Source: Leuctra nigra (Eukaryota > Arthropoda > Insecta > Plecoptera > Leuctridae). Taken from it: 64,000 nt of DNA. Shown piece by piece: positions 12,865 to 25,700 of the stretch (positions within the stretch are counted from its first letter, which is position 1; each line of letters opens with the position of its first letter). The stretch is taken from assembly GCA_934045905.1 (NCBI GenBank), contig OW203767.1:21083073-21147072 (forward strand). Direction: 5' to 3'. The notes beneath the pieces were generated by a model that saw nothing but the letters and a program-made list of their open reading frames with translations, was not told the DNA's origin and ran no database searches. Made by a program: the position numbers and the translations under genes.

Positions 12865-12891
12865 TCTTGTTCCAGTCACGTGATGCGGCTG
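12865..12891 (+). promoter_or_regulatory. UGT 5'-UTR acceptor and start codon
   Basis: TTGTTCCAG is a good 3' splice site, 9 bases before the ATG at 12883. A non-coding first exon is therefore likely upstream, but I could not locate it. Confidence 0.5.
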
Positions 12892-13615
12892 CGCGTGGTG
12901 CTCGTGCTTGTTGCCGCGCATGCGCTGGGCTCTGTCGCGCACGGCTCTGAGATCCTGATGGTCACGATGGGAGGCACCAAGAGCCACAAGATCCCGTTCA
13001 TGGAGCTCGCCCACGGCCTGCTCAAGCGCGGTCACAACATCACCTTCATCAACGCCTTCCCTCCGGACAGGGTGAGCATATCATGTAGCGGCTGGATGTG
13101 TAGGACGGACACCTCGGTTCTTGTCAGATCCCTACATTGAGCGCGGTCAGCGGTTGGATGTGTAGGACGGACACCTCGGTTCTTGTCAGATCCCTACATT
13201 GAGCGGGCAGCGGTTGGATGGGTGACCATTCAACTCTGTCCTGCTATAGTTGCTCCTGGGCCAAGAAGACTGGGGTGTTTGGGGGTCAGTGTGACGACGT
13301 CCCTCCACCTGTTATCAGTCTCTCGACAGCGCGGGTTGTGGAGGCCCGTGCTGTAAATGTCATCCCGTCCTTCTGATGGCCCCCTTGGTCCTCAGGAGTA
13401 TAGGCTACATGCCGGTACCGGGTTTCCTCTCCTCCCTTCTATATTACATTCTCACTAGTGGAGCCTCGAGGCTCTGTTGAGAATATAGACTAATTTATTA
13501 GACTCATGGAGGCCAATTCTAAAGAATCGCTTTTTGATAACGTTTTACGTTTGCTTTGTATTACACTTGAATGAAAACGTGAAAGCTCACTAGGCTTCCT
13601 GAACTTGCACTTCGG

Positions 13616-13710
<95 letters not shown>

Positions 13711-16700
13711 TGGGAAGAGGAGAGGTATAGAGTCAGGAATGAACCACCCACCCTGTCGGAAAATGTCGGACGAAAATCATGAATAATTAATTTGATCAAT
13801 CAATTTGGTGAATTTGATTTTCTATAGCCTTTGCTTTATAATAGGAATGTAATTTCCTCATCTATGTACTAAATTATTTTCTCTGCCTATAATTCAGATG
13901 ACCTGTGTTCAAACACTCTTGTTAGCAGCTTGGATTTCATCATTACCGGATCCAATTAAAACGCAGGTGACCTCCGCCTCCCCCCACTATTGCGTCATAC
14001 TCAATCAAACTTGTAATTATTCAGATCATTTAACACGGTAATCTAGGAGTCTGGGATGCTCTGGGATTTAGTGACGTGCCCACTAAATAGTGTGATTGAT
14101 CGTTTAAAATGGGATACTTCAAAGTAGAGCTATCACAATTATTATTGGTATTTGCAATGCCACAACATACTTCTCCATTAAGCCCAGAGTGACATAACAC
14201 ATTAATCCTCTAATACCCCTTTCACACGGTCTCTTTTAGGTCGTTTTTTTTATTAAAAAAAATATCATTGTATTACCTTTTCCAACATTTCAACTAAATT
14301 TAAAAATACAAGTAGGTAATATGTTCTTTTCAATTCCATCCCATATTTACCCATAATTTACCCATAAATAGCTTTTTGATCAAATCTATCTATACTACAA
14401 AAGAGATATTCAATTCAGAATTCATGTTTCAAATGTTTAAATTAATTATCTAGTCAAACTGTAGTTTTCTTTGCTTCTTTGTGTCTACCCCTGCTAACCA
14501 TCAAATAACAGAGCTGCATTTTGTTTAGTAAACTGTAGTTTTCTTTACTTTGTGTCTACCCCGTTAACGGTCTCGTACGTCAAACGGTTTGAGGTTTTGC
14601 TTTTGCTTTTTATTTTTGCTTCTAGCCACGCGACACCTCACAAAGCTCTACAAAGCTCGAGCTCGCTTGCACGCCATCCATAATAATTCCAATCTCATAT
14701 GCACGTGTTATTGATAAAGATTTTAGATTATTCTTTGTCGGAAACTCCAATTCATAGTTTGCACGTCATGCCATTTCATTGTTGTCTGCCACCATCTTGA
14801 TGGCACGCAGAATAGCTGAGATTCTCTGATTTTTTGACGATATTTTATAGTTAATGGCTACCTGGGAAATTGTGTAGTCTCCGGAGATATCTTTAGTACG
14901 AAGAGGAATCACTCACATAACAAAAATACATCGATTTACCTCAATAAAGTTATAATATGACCCGTCAACGTGCCAAAATGTCCGTCCTCAGGTGGAAAAT
15001 TCAATAATTTTGCATTGCTTTTTTAAAACAAAAGAAGTTCGTGCAAGCTATGAATACATTCAGTTACTTTTTAAAAGGCGCGACTTCAAAGAAAAAATAA
15101 CAAACAATTTATAGGCATCCTGCGTGAGAAAAGGTTGCCATAGTAACCAAAACAAAAGTATAGGGAATAAACAAATCTGACAGCGGGAATCCAAATCTCA
15201 TATTTAGAGTGATTACTTGTGAAAGAAAGATATTTAAGAAAGTACAAGCTAAATACGCAATATTTATCCATACACTTGTTCAAGTTAAATACTCATCTGA
15301 TAAATATGATTTATAGCTATTATTTATAGCTTTGACACATTTCCCCTACCAGAGCATCCTCCATTTTTCTACCACTGTGACGTCACGAGCAGGATTCCTA
15401 TATTTAAACTATTCCATTACAGCCCTACCTACTTTATATCTTATGATTATAAAATTTAACTTATTCAGTACACCTTTTGAAAGCGCCGAAATCAAACGAG
15501 CTTTTAACGGTCTGAATGAGGTGACATAATTATAATGGTGGGGTTGGGGGGTGGGGCATTTGGGTATTTTAATTGATCCAGTAATGATCAAAACCAAGCC
15601 ACGGTCAAGAGGGCTCGATCCCAAGTCATTAGAATGAAAAGCGGAGAAAATAGTTGAGTAGATCTGCCTCCTGATTATGTGACTGCAAAAGCGGACGTAT
15701 AATCCGCAAGTGGAAAGAGATTTACAAAAGCAGCAGACACACACTACAAAATAACCACACCAAAACCACTCCAATCAGTTCCTCAGATTGTCCACAACAT
15801 TTGGTGTAATATTAAGATTTTCAGGGGGTGATATATTTTTCACGTTACACCGCAGAATTGCTAATTTTTTTCAATTTCCCCGGTTTTGTGCGAAGATTCC
15901 ACCAAGTTCCGACAAAGTTTCACAATTTAATAGAGTATGTCGAAAAGAAGGATAACATTCCCCTTGAACAAATTCAGCTTCAGTTATTAGAACACAAAAT
16001 CCTGTACCTATATCCTGTCAGATATGTAACAGGTGTGATGTCACAGATCTACCCGGGTCTGGAGGAGGTCACCCCGCCTGGACTGGTGTTCTACGTCAGG
16101 AACTACACCAACTGCTCGGTGCAAGGACATCCTGAGTGTTCATGAGTGTAACAGGTGTGATGCCACAGATCTACCCGCGTCTGGAGGAGGTCACCCCGCC
16201 TGGACTGGTGTTCTACGTCAGGAACTACACCAACTGCTCGGTGCAAGGACATCCTGAGTGTTCATGAGTGTAACAGGTGTGATGTCACACAGATCTACCC
16301 GCGTCTGGAGGAGGTCACCCCGCCTGGACTGGTGTTCTACGTCAGGAACTACACCAACTGCTCGGTGCAAGGACATCCTGAGTGTTCATGAGTGTAACAG
16401 GTGTGATGTCACACAGATTACCCGCGTCTGGAGGAGGTCACCCCGCCTGGACTGGTGTTCTACGTCAGGAACTACACCAACTGCTCGGTGCAAGGACATC
16501 CTGAGTGTTCATGAGTGTAACAGGTGTGATGTCACACAGATCTACCCGCGTCTGGAGGAGGTCACCCCGCCTGGACTGGTGTTCTACGTCAGGAACTACA
16601 CCAACTGCTCGGTGCAAGGACATCCTGAGTGTTCATGAGTGTAACAGGTGTGATGCCACAGATCTACCCGCGTCTGGAGGAGGTCACCCCGCCTGGACTG

Positions 16701-19700
16701 GTGTTCTACGTCAGGAACTACACCAACTGCTCGGTGCAAGGACATCCTGAGTGTTCATGAGTGTAACAGGTGCGATGTCACAGATCTACCGGCGTCTGGA
16801 GGAGGTCACCCCGCCTGGACTGGTGTTCTACGTCAGGAACTACACCAACTGCTCGGTGCAAGGACATCCTGAGTGTTCATGAGTGTAACAGGTGCGATGT
16901 CACAGATCTACCGGCGTCTGGAGGAGGTCACCCCGCCTGGACTGGTGTTCTACGTCAGGAACTACACCAACTGCTCGGTGCAAGGACATCCTGAGTGTTC
17001 ATGAGTGTAACAGGTGTGATGTCACACAGATCTACCCGCGTCTGGAGGAGGTCACCCCGCCTGGACTGGTGTTCTACGTCAGGAACTACACCAACTGCTC
17101 GGTGCAAGGACATCCTGAGTGTTCATGAGTGTAACAGGTGTGATGCCACACAGATTACCCGCGTCTGGAGGAGGTCACCCCGCCTGGACTGGTGTTCTAC
17201 GTCAGGAACTACACCAACTGCTCGGTGCAAGGACATCCTGAGTGTTCATGAGTGTAACAGGTGTGATGTCACACAGATCTACCCGCGTCTGGAGGAGGTC
17301 ACCCCGCCTGGACTGGTGTTCTACGTCAGGAACTACACCAACTGGGACCTGCTGGGAGCAAGGATCAGGAACGAGGAGCCAGTTGCCATGGTAGACGTGC
17401 TCAGATACGGGTTCCAGGTGAGATTCATCAACAATCACTAATCAGTAGAGTCGTTGCAACGGACGGGGGAAACATCCTTGAGACGATATGTATACGCTTA
17501 TTTAATATTTTCTTTGATTGTTCTAATCATTTCAATATATGAAAGACAGAAGAGTAGCGTCATATATGTTTAAACAAGATTATTGAAACCTTTAATTCAT
17601 TCCCTACAACTTTGTCGCTTCAACATACTGTATTTCTTCAACGACACGATCATAATCTGAAAAATGGCGGACACCGCGGGAGGAAAAATTAGTAGTCCTT
17701 CTTGTATAATGATTAATTATATATTCCTTTGGCAAGAAACTCTTATAATTCTTGCACACATGCTAAAACATTCCGCCAACAAATCTCATTCATTGAGTCT
17801 TCACTTCGTCCGTCTGTTCACATGCCGACTATCTCAACAATCTTCAGTCATTTCGAGTTGCCTTCTCGTACATTCGCAACAATGTTAAGACAACATCCTT
17901 CTTCTCTCCAGGCTTGCGAGGCTCTCCTCTTCGACCCCGAGATCCAGCACCTCCTGGGCGGGGGTCGCAACTTCGACCTCCTCATCCTGGACGGCGCCTT
18001 CCCCGACTGCGCCCTCGGGTTCGCCCATCACTACAAGGCGCCGTTCATCTTCATCAACACCGTCGCCTTCTACACGGAGTCGCTCTCCTACGCCGGCAAC
18101 CCGTCGCCGTGGTCGGTGACGCCGTTCTTCGCCAGACCGCTCACGGATCAGATGACCGTCGTGGAGAGGTAAGCGTAGTGGAGGTGTAGGCGTCGTGGAG
18201 AGGTAAGCGTCGTGGAGGTTTAGTCGTCGTGGAGAGGTAGGCGTCGTGGAGGTGAAGGCGTCGTGGAGGTTTAGGCGTCGTGGAGAGGTAGGCGTCGTGG
18301 AGATGTAGGCGTCGTGGAGAGGTAAGCGTCGTGGAGAAGCGACGTGGAGGTGTAGGCGTCGTGGAGGTGTAGGCGTCGAGGAGAGGTAAGCGTCGTGGAG
18401 AGGTAAGCGTCGTGGAGAAGCGACGTGGAGGTGTAGGCGTCGAGGAGAGGTAAGCGTCGTTGAGATATAGGCGTCGTGGAGGCGTAGGCGTCGATTCCAG
18501 AGTTCATCAGAGAATATTCTTGCATCATATCACATATTGACAGTGTGTTACCGTCTACCGAATTGACAGATCAACGTTTTTGAAGGAAAAAATGACACTT
18601 CTAAAAACACAATACGATCCACTGTGTTAACTTTTGAAATGCAAGGCAGGCCTTATAGTAATTACTAACATTTCTCTCAGATTATCCATCACAGGGATGA
18701 ATAAACTTAAATCTATTTTCAGGTGAAAACCAGAAGAACGATCTCGCTAAAAATCAATAGGCAGTAGAACTGGATTGTAATGAATATTTTGTGTAAAATT
18801 GGGCTGGGTCCTGATTCTACAACTATTGTCGATTGCTGGCGGAATAGCAATCTGTGTACCTAAAGCTTATGCAAAATCTCATTGCTAGCGGATTTGCTTA
18901 CCGCTTTGCAGTTATAGAATCCCAACCCTGATCCGTTATTGTGTTTTACCAGTAAAAGCCAGTTCCAATTGACGTAACAGCGACGGGACGTGCGACGGAG
19001 ACAGAGTTGACCAAGATTCAATATTTTGACGGAAGATATCAAATCAGAAGTTGTACTTACTTGATATATTAGTGACTTCTTTCAAAATTCGTCTAGTGGT
19101 TTTGGAGTACGTTGAAATGGAAGAAAGTACTCGAAAAAGGAAAGAAAAGACAAAATTGAAAAGACAAACCACTGCCTCAATAATCTTCTATCTCGAAATC
19201 AAGGTCTCAAAATGTGTGTATTACTTTTCACATAAGTGACTTGGTTTCTTTGTATTGTTTTCACTACGTTTAGTACAGTCAGTTAGATCGATTTTAGGTC
19301 ACAATTAGGGGTTTGATGATAAAGCTGTAAAAATTACACCGTATTCTCAGAAAAACTAGCTTATCAACATAGGCTACGGTGCATATCAAATTTTTTCATA
19401 TTTGGGGGGGTAGGGGGGGTCAAAATTTAACTTTCAATATTAGAATAAAAATGGCGGAGTTGGTGATAGCAACTCAAAACTTTCACAAAATCCTCATTAA
19501 ACTCATCTTATAATAATGTGCCTTTGTGCATGAAAATATACTCATTATTTTGGGGGGGAGGGGGGGTAGACGATATTTTTAATTGTTGGCATAAACACTA
19601 GGGGTTTGATGATAGATTTGTAAAAATGTCACCATATACTCAGCAAAACTAGCTTATCAACATAGGCTACGGTGCATATCAAATTTTTTCATATTTGGGG

Positions 19701-22700
19701 GGGGTATGGGGGGTCAAATTTTAATTTTCAATATTATAATAAAAATGGCGGAGTTGGTAATAGAAATTCAAAACTTTCACAAAATCCTCATTAAACTCAT
19801 TTTATAATAATAGGCTATTGTTCATGAAATTTTTTCCAATATTTTGGGGGGGATGGGGGGTAGACAATATTTTTAATTGTTGGCAGACAAATGAGGGGTT
19901 TGATGATAAACCCGTAAAAATTATACCCCCTACTCAGCAAAACAAGCTCATTAACACAGGCTACGGTGCATGTCAAATTTTTTCATATTTGGGGGGGTAG
20001 GGGGGGTTTAATTTTGATTTTCAATATTAGAATAAAAATGGCGGAGTTAATGATAGAAATTTATTAAGTTTACAAAATACTCTATATACTCATCTTATAA
20101 TAATGGGTCATTATGAATGAAAATAAATTCAATATTTTGGGGGGGAGGGGGGGTAGACGATATTTTTAATTGTTGTCATAAACACTAGGAGTTAGATAAC
20201 AATTTTGAAAAAATTTCACCATATACTCAGTAAAACTAGCTTATCAACATAGGCTACGGAGCATATCAAATTTTTTCATATTTGGGGGGGGTATGGGGGG
20301 TCAAATTTTAATTTTCAATATTATAATAAAAATGGCGGAGTTGGTGATAGAAACTCAAAACTTTCACAAAATCCTCATTAAAGTCATTTTATAATAATAG
20401 GCTATTGTGCAAGAGATATTTTTCAATATTTTTGGGGGGAGGGGGGATAGGCGATATTTTTAATTGTTGGCATACAAATTAGGGGTTTGATGATAAACCC
20501 GTAAAAATTTTACCCCATACTCAGCAAAACAAGTTCATTAATATAGGCTACGGTGCACATTGAATTGTTACATATTTGGGGGGGTAGGGTAGGTCAATTT
20601 TTGATTTTCAATATTAGAATAAAAATGGCGGATTTAGTGATAGATACTCAAAACTTTTACAAAATACTCTTTATACTCATCTTATAATAATGGGCCATTT
20701 TGAATGATTTTTTTTAAATATTTTGGGGGGGAGGGGATGTAAACGATATTTTTCATTGTTGGCATACAAATGAGGGGTATTATGATAATCCCGTAAAATT
20801 TCACCACATACTCAGCAAAACTAGCTCATGAACAAAGGCTAAGGGGCATATCAAATTTTTACATATTTGGGGGGGTATGGGGGGTCAAATTTTTATTTTC
20901 AATATTATAATAAAAATGGCGGAAACATAAAAAAATTTCATGCACAAGGGCCGATTATTATAAGATAAGTTAAACGAGTTTTGTAAAAAAAATTTGTTTC
21001 CATCATACACTCCGCCATTTTTATTCTAATATTATAAATCAAAATTTGACCCACCCCACCCCCCAAATACGAACTTATTCGATATGCACCGTAGCCTATG
21101 TTGATAAGCTAGTTTTTCTGAGTAGGTACATGGTGAAATTTTTTCAAAATTGTTATCTAACTCCTAGTGTTTATGACAACAATTAAAAATATCGTCTACC
21201 CCCCCTCCCCCCAAAATATTGAATTTATTTTCATTCATAATGACCCATTATTATAAGATGAGTATATAGAGTATTTTGTAAACTTAATAAATTTCTATCA
21301 TTAACTCCGCCATTTTTATTCTAATATTGAAAGTTAAATTTTGAGACCCCCTACCCCCCCAAATATGAAAAAATTTGATATGCACCGTAGCCTATGTTGT
21401 TAAGCTAGTTTTGCTGAGTATATGGTGAAATTTTTACAGGTTTATCATCAAACCCCTAATTTTTTACCTAACTGACTGTACTAGTTACCAGTCATGATTT
21501 CAGGTTTACGTCTACGTACTCCCATCGCCATTACGTCAATTAGAACTGGACCTTGAAAAACATATAAATAACAGAGATTCGAGCAATATCTGCGTTTTGA
21601 ATGGACGTTCCTTTTAAAACAGTACGAAATGGTTAACTTGTAATAAAAATAAGTGGGAGGATGCTCGGCGATGTCAGGGGAAACATTTGCTTAAGAAAAC
21701 AATGGGGGTTTAGGGAAAGCCCCCCACTCCCCCCCCCCCCTTCCCCTACCACCGCACAATGCAATGCGGGTCCGGGGCGCAGAGCTCCAGATTTTCTACG
21801 TGATTTGTACACAATTTTAAGCCACTTACTTCTATATAAAATAAGTGGGCGGACGGCGTCCCCCCTGAAAAAAGAGTGAGGGGACGCGTCCACCCGCATA
21901 TTAACCGCTGATTCGTAACTAAAACATCTTGTAGTATTCTGATTCGTTCTCTTGCTATATCCTCTTCCGCAGAGCGCAGAACGCCGGCTACCACTTCCTG
22001 GTGTCGACGATGCACACGCTGATGGTGCGCTTGTTCCTGCAAAACATCATGCTGAGGATGTGGCCGGACATCCCCTCGGTGTTGGCGTTGACGCGGAACG
22101 TGAGCTTCACGCTGCAGAACTCTCATCCGACCATCAGCTATCCCCGCCCGTATCTCCCCAACGTCGCCGAGATCGGATGCATCCACTGCAAGCCGGCCAA
22201 GCCACTGCCACAGGTATGTCGAACCTCCACGCTGCAGAACTCTCATCCGACCATCAGCTATCCCAACCCGTATCTCCCCAACGTCGCCGAGATCGGATGC
22301 ATCCACTGCAAGCCGGCCAAGCCACTGCCACAGGTATGTCGAACCTCCACGCTGCAGAACTCTCATCCGACCATCAGCTATCCCCGCCCGTATCTCCCCA
22401 ACGTCGCCGAGATCGGATGCATCCACTGCAAGCCGGCCAAGCCACTGCCACAGGTATGTCGAACCTCCACGCTGCAGAACTCTCATCCGACCATCAGCTA
22501 TCCCAACCCGTATCTCCCCAACGTCGCCGAGATCGGATGCATCCACTGCAAGCCGGCCAAGCCACTGCCACAGGTATGTCGAACCTCCACGCTGCAGAAC
22601 TCTCATCCGACCATCAGCTATCCCCGCCCGTATCTCCCCAACGTCGCCGAGATCGGATGCATCCACTGCAAGCCGGCCAAGCCACTGCCACAGGTATGTC

Positions 22701-25700
22701 GACCCTCCACGCTGCAGAACTCTCATCCGACCATCAGCTACGTCAGTATGGGGTCGTCGGTGAAGGCGTCGAACATCCCCGAGTACCTCCGCCTCCTGTT
22801 CAACGTGTACCTCATCTCTGTCCTAGGATCTGGAGGAGTTTGTGACCGGCAGCGGCGACGCCGGCTTCATCTACGTCAGCATGGGGTCGTCGGTGAAGGC
22901 GTCCAACATGCCCGAGTACCTCCGCCTCCTGTTCGTCAACGTGTTCGCCCAGCTGCCGTACAGAGTGCTCTGGAAGTGGGAGGCGGGGAACGGAAGCATG
23001 GCGGATCTGCCGTCCAATGTGTGGCTCAGCAGATGGCTGCCACAGCAAGATGTGCTTGGTAGGACCTCGTGTTTCATGCACTTTCTTCCAGAATGTTTCT
23101 TGCTTTCTTCGTTATATTATATCCACTGTTACACATTGACTGTTATTTTAACTGTTACACAATTTACAAATTCAAAATATACCTATAGATAGCAATAAAA
23201 CAGAATGAGATTTATATGAGAAGCTAAGGACAAAGGATTGACAAGAGCTGCATAAACGCTATTCTTGATTTCCATCTTGATTTCCAGTAAATTCATAATT
23301 CTTCCACAAAAATTGGATTTGTTTTCTTCAAGAAGTTGATTATTTAATTGACAAGTTGATAATTAGTTTCCCAAATCCTCTGTGGCGTAATCAAATATGT
23401 CAAACTCCTTCTCTAAGAGTATAGTAAAAAAATAAAATATCCATAACTTCCTTTCATCCTAATTAATTATGCTTCTCCCACCCTCTGTTAATTAGCTAGA
23501 AAAACGCTCAGTGTAACGCGTTGATGAGCGAGCACCAGTATGTACGTGAAAATCTTGAACCGGAATTGCGTACTAAACGCACAGAAAATATATACATCCA
23601 TGCAATGACATCATCCATATTGAATTTAACTAATATGTTCAATTAATATAAAAGTATTTGTTTTACATTGAAACTTTTGAGACTAAACACTCTCAGACTA
23701 AACACTCGGGTACATTACGCATCCCATATTCAGTTGCAGTGGAAAAACATTAATTTCGATTTAAATTTCATTTCTGGCAGATATAAAAAATTTCAATAAT
23801 AGCATACTTTCTTGACTATGTTTGGGCTGAAAATTTGTAAAAAAAAAGAGACAATGCAAAACATACAAAATATGAGTTTGATCAGATTTATCGACGATTC
23901 ATTTTTCATTTTTCAACCTATCAGAAGATATTCATTTAAATTTTAACCAATGAACAGATTTAAAAAAAAATAAGGTCTGCAAACAGAGAAGGTCCGAACA
24001 TGTGTGCAAAATTTCAGATCGATCGGTAAAACAGGGAAAGTTCTTTGCTCTAAGTAGCAGACAAAACAAAAACGGAGGTCCGTGTCAAAAGAGTCAAAAG
24101 GAGTCGCTCGTTCATTAGAACACAGAAGATCTCTGTCATGATCGACAAGTCCGTAACCTTGATGTTCCAAATCAATTGAAACCAAATTAAACTAAAATTT
24201 AATTTAATTTTGGAAACGTAATTTATTTCTTTGACGAGGGAAAAGCTTGACAAGAGGAAAGCTTTTCGAGACACTTTCTCCTGACTGAATGATTTCATTA
24301 CGTCACGACACAGAACACGAATGACGTTTTAAAATGAATTCCGTATCATTTCCACATTCAAAGTGGCGATATATAAAATCTTCTCTTTCTTCGTCCTTCG
24401 CCCTGGCCACATCACTTCGCAATTTAGAGCCTTTCACATGACACAAGATGAAAGCAACTTGGCCAATCATATGCGCTCTATGGGATTTGCTACTGCTATA
24501 GCACTGAATGCTTTCGAAGATGTTTGAAGGCCTCAATTTCACACCAAATTCTGGCTTTGTAAAGACATTATTAATTCTGTTTGGGATTAGATCATGTATA
24601 CACATTTTATATACGACATCAAAAGCATATTGTTGTTTGTACTGTGTCAGGTTTCCCTGCAATCTGGTAAAATGTAAGACAACTTCAGTCGATTAGCTAG
24701 GAATTTGACCGTGTCACACTACGTTATCGGAAGATGGTGGAGTTTCATATCCCAAACAAAAAGTGATTGTCAATAAAGTATAAATTCAATTTTTGTTAAT
24801 TTTTATATAAAGTAAGATTTACTTTATCCTGCTGTAACTGATTTTCTCTTCAAGGTCATCGTAAGATCCGAGCATTTGTGACGCACGGCGGCCTGCTGAG
24901 CATCTTCGAGACCGTGTACCACGGCGTCCCCGTCGTCACGATGCCCGTCTTCTGCGACCAAGACAGCAACGCCATGAAGGCGGAGGTTGACGGGTACGCG
25001 TTGAAGGTTGAATTGCATCAGATCACGGCCAAGAGGCTGTTGAAGGCCATCAACACGGTCATCAGAGACCAAAGGTGAGAGTTGAAGAGTGGGGAGGGTT
25101 TCAAATCGTTTTCTTTTTTAATATTTAATCTTCTAAAGTTGCAGTCGTGACTGATTGTGCGTATCAAATAGGAAAAATTACTGAAAAGAAATATTGAAAG
25201 GGAAAAAGGACATGATCGATCGTATTGTTTTTTTGAATTACGAAAATACTCTCCCCTCTTTGAGTGCAGTAGTTTGCCGTTTTATGTTTTTTTTTTTTAA
25301 ATTTGAAGAAGTTGAAAATGGTTGAAGGCTAACACTTTTTTTAAGTTTAAACAATGAAAACACGAACGGTTTCAAAACGTGACAGCTCAAGAACTGTTCC
25401 AACAACATGCACAAAGTGCGTCCCCTACTTCTTAGTCGTTCGTGTCTCGAAGTGACCACTAACTCGTCACCCCCTGTCCAGATACCGCGAGAACGTCGTC
25501 AAGCGTTCCGTCCTCCTGCGCGACCAACCCGAGACGCCACTCTCGCGCGCCATCTACTGGACGGAGTACGTCATCAGGCACCGCGGCGCCCCGCACCTTC
25601 AGTCCAACGCGCGCTACATGAGCGTCGCCGAGTACTACATGCTCGACGTCGCCGCCATCCTCCTGGTGGCGCTCGTGGTGGCGGCGATGTTGGCGAGGAG

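Noticed and set aside
13617..13799. LSLSLS open frame
   Set aside because: Translation of the (AG)n microsatellite.
15828..16145. 105-aa plus open frame upstream of the first exon 2 unit
   Set aside because: The part before the array has no UGT similarity. Splicing exon 1 to 17277 gives an exact family match and length, so this is an intronic frame.
16027..17350. CRISPR-like regular repeats
   Set aside because: The units are contiguous 122-124 bp tandem copies with no unique spacers, and the locus is a eukaryotic intron/exon.
16258..17438. Overlapping 74-148 aa open frames across the exon 2 array
   Set aside because: They are frame-shifted readings of the repeated 122-124 bp unit (e.g. TRVWRRSPRLDWCSTSG). 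Only the frame IYPRLEEV of the last unit is the UGT exon.
21746..22726. 326-aa minus-strand open frame of identical repeats
   Set aside because: It is the antisense of the exon 4 array: 120 bp is a multiple of three, so all open frames stay open. The sense strand encodes the UGT.
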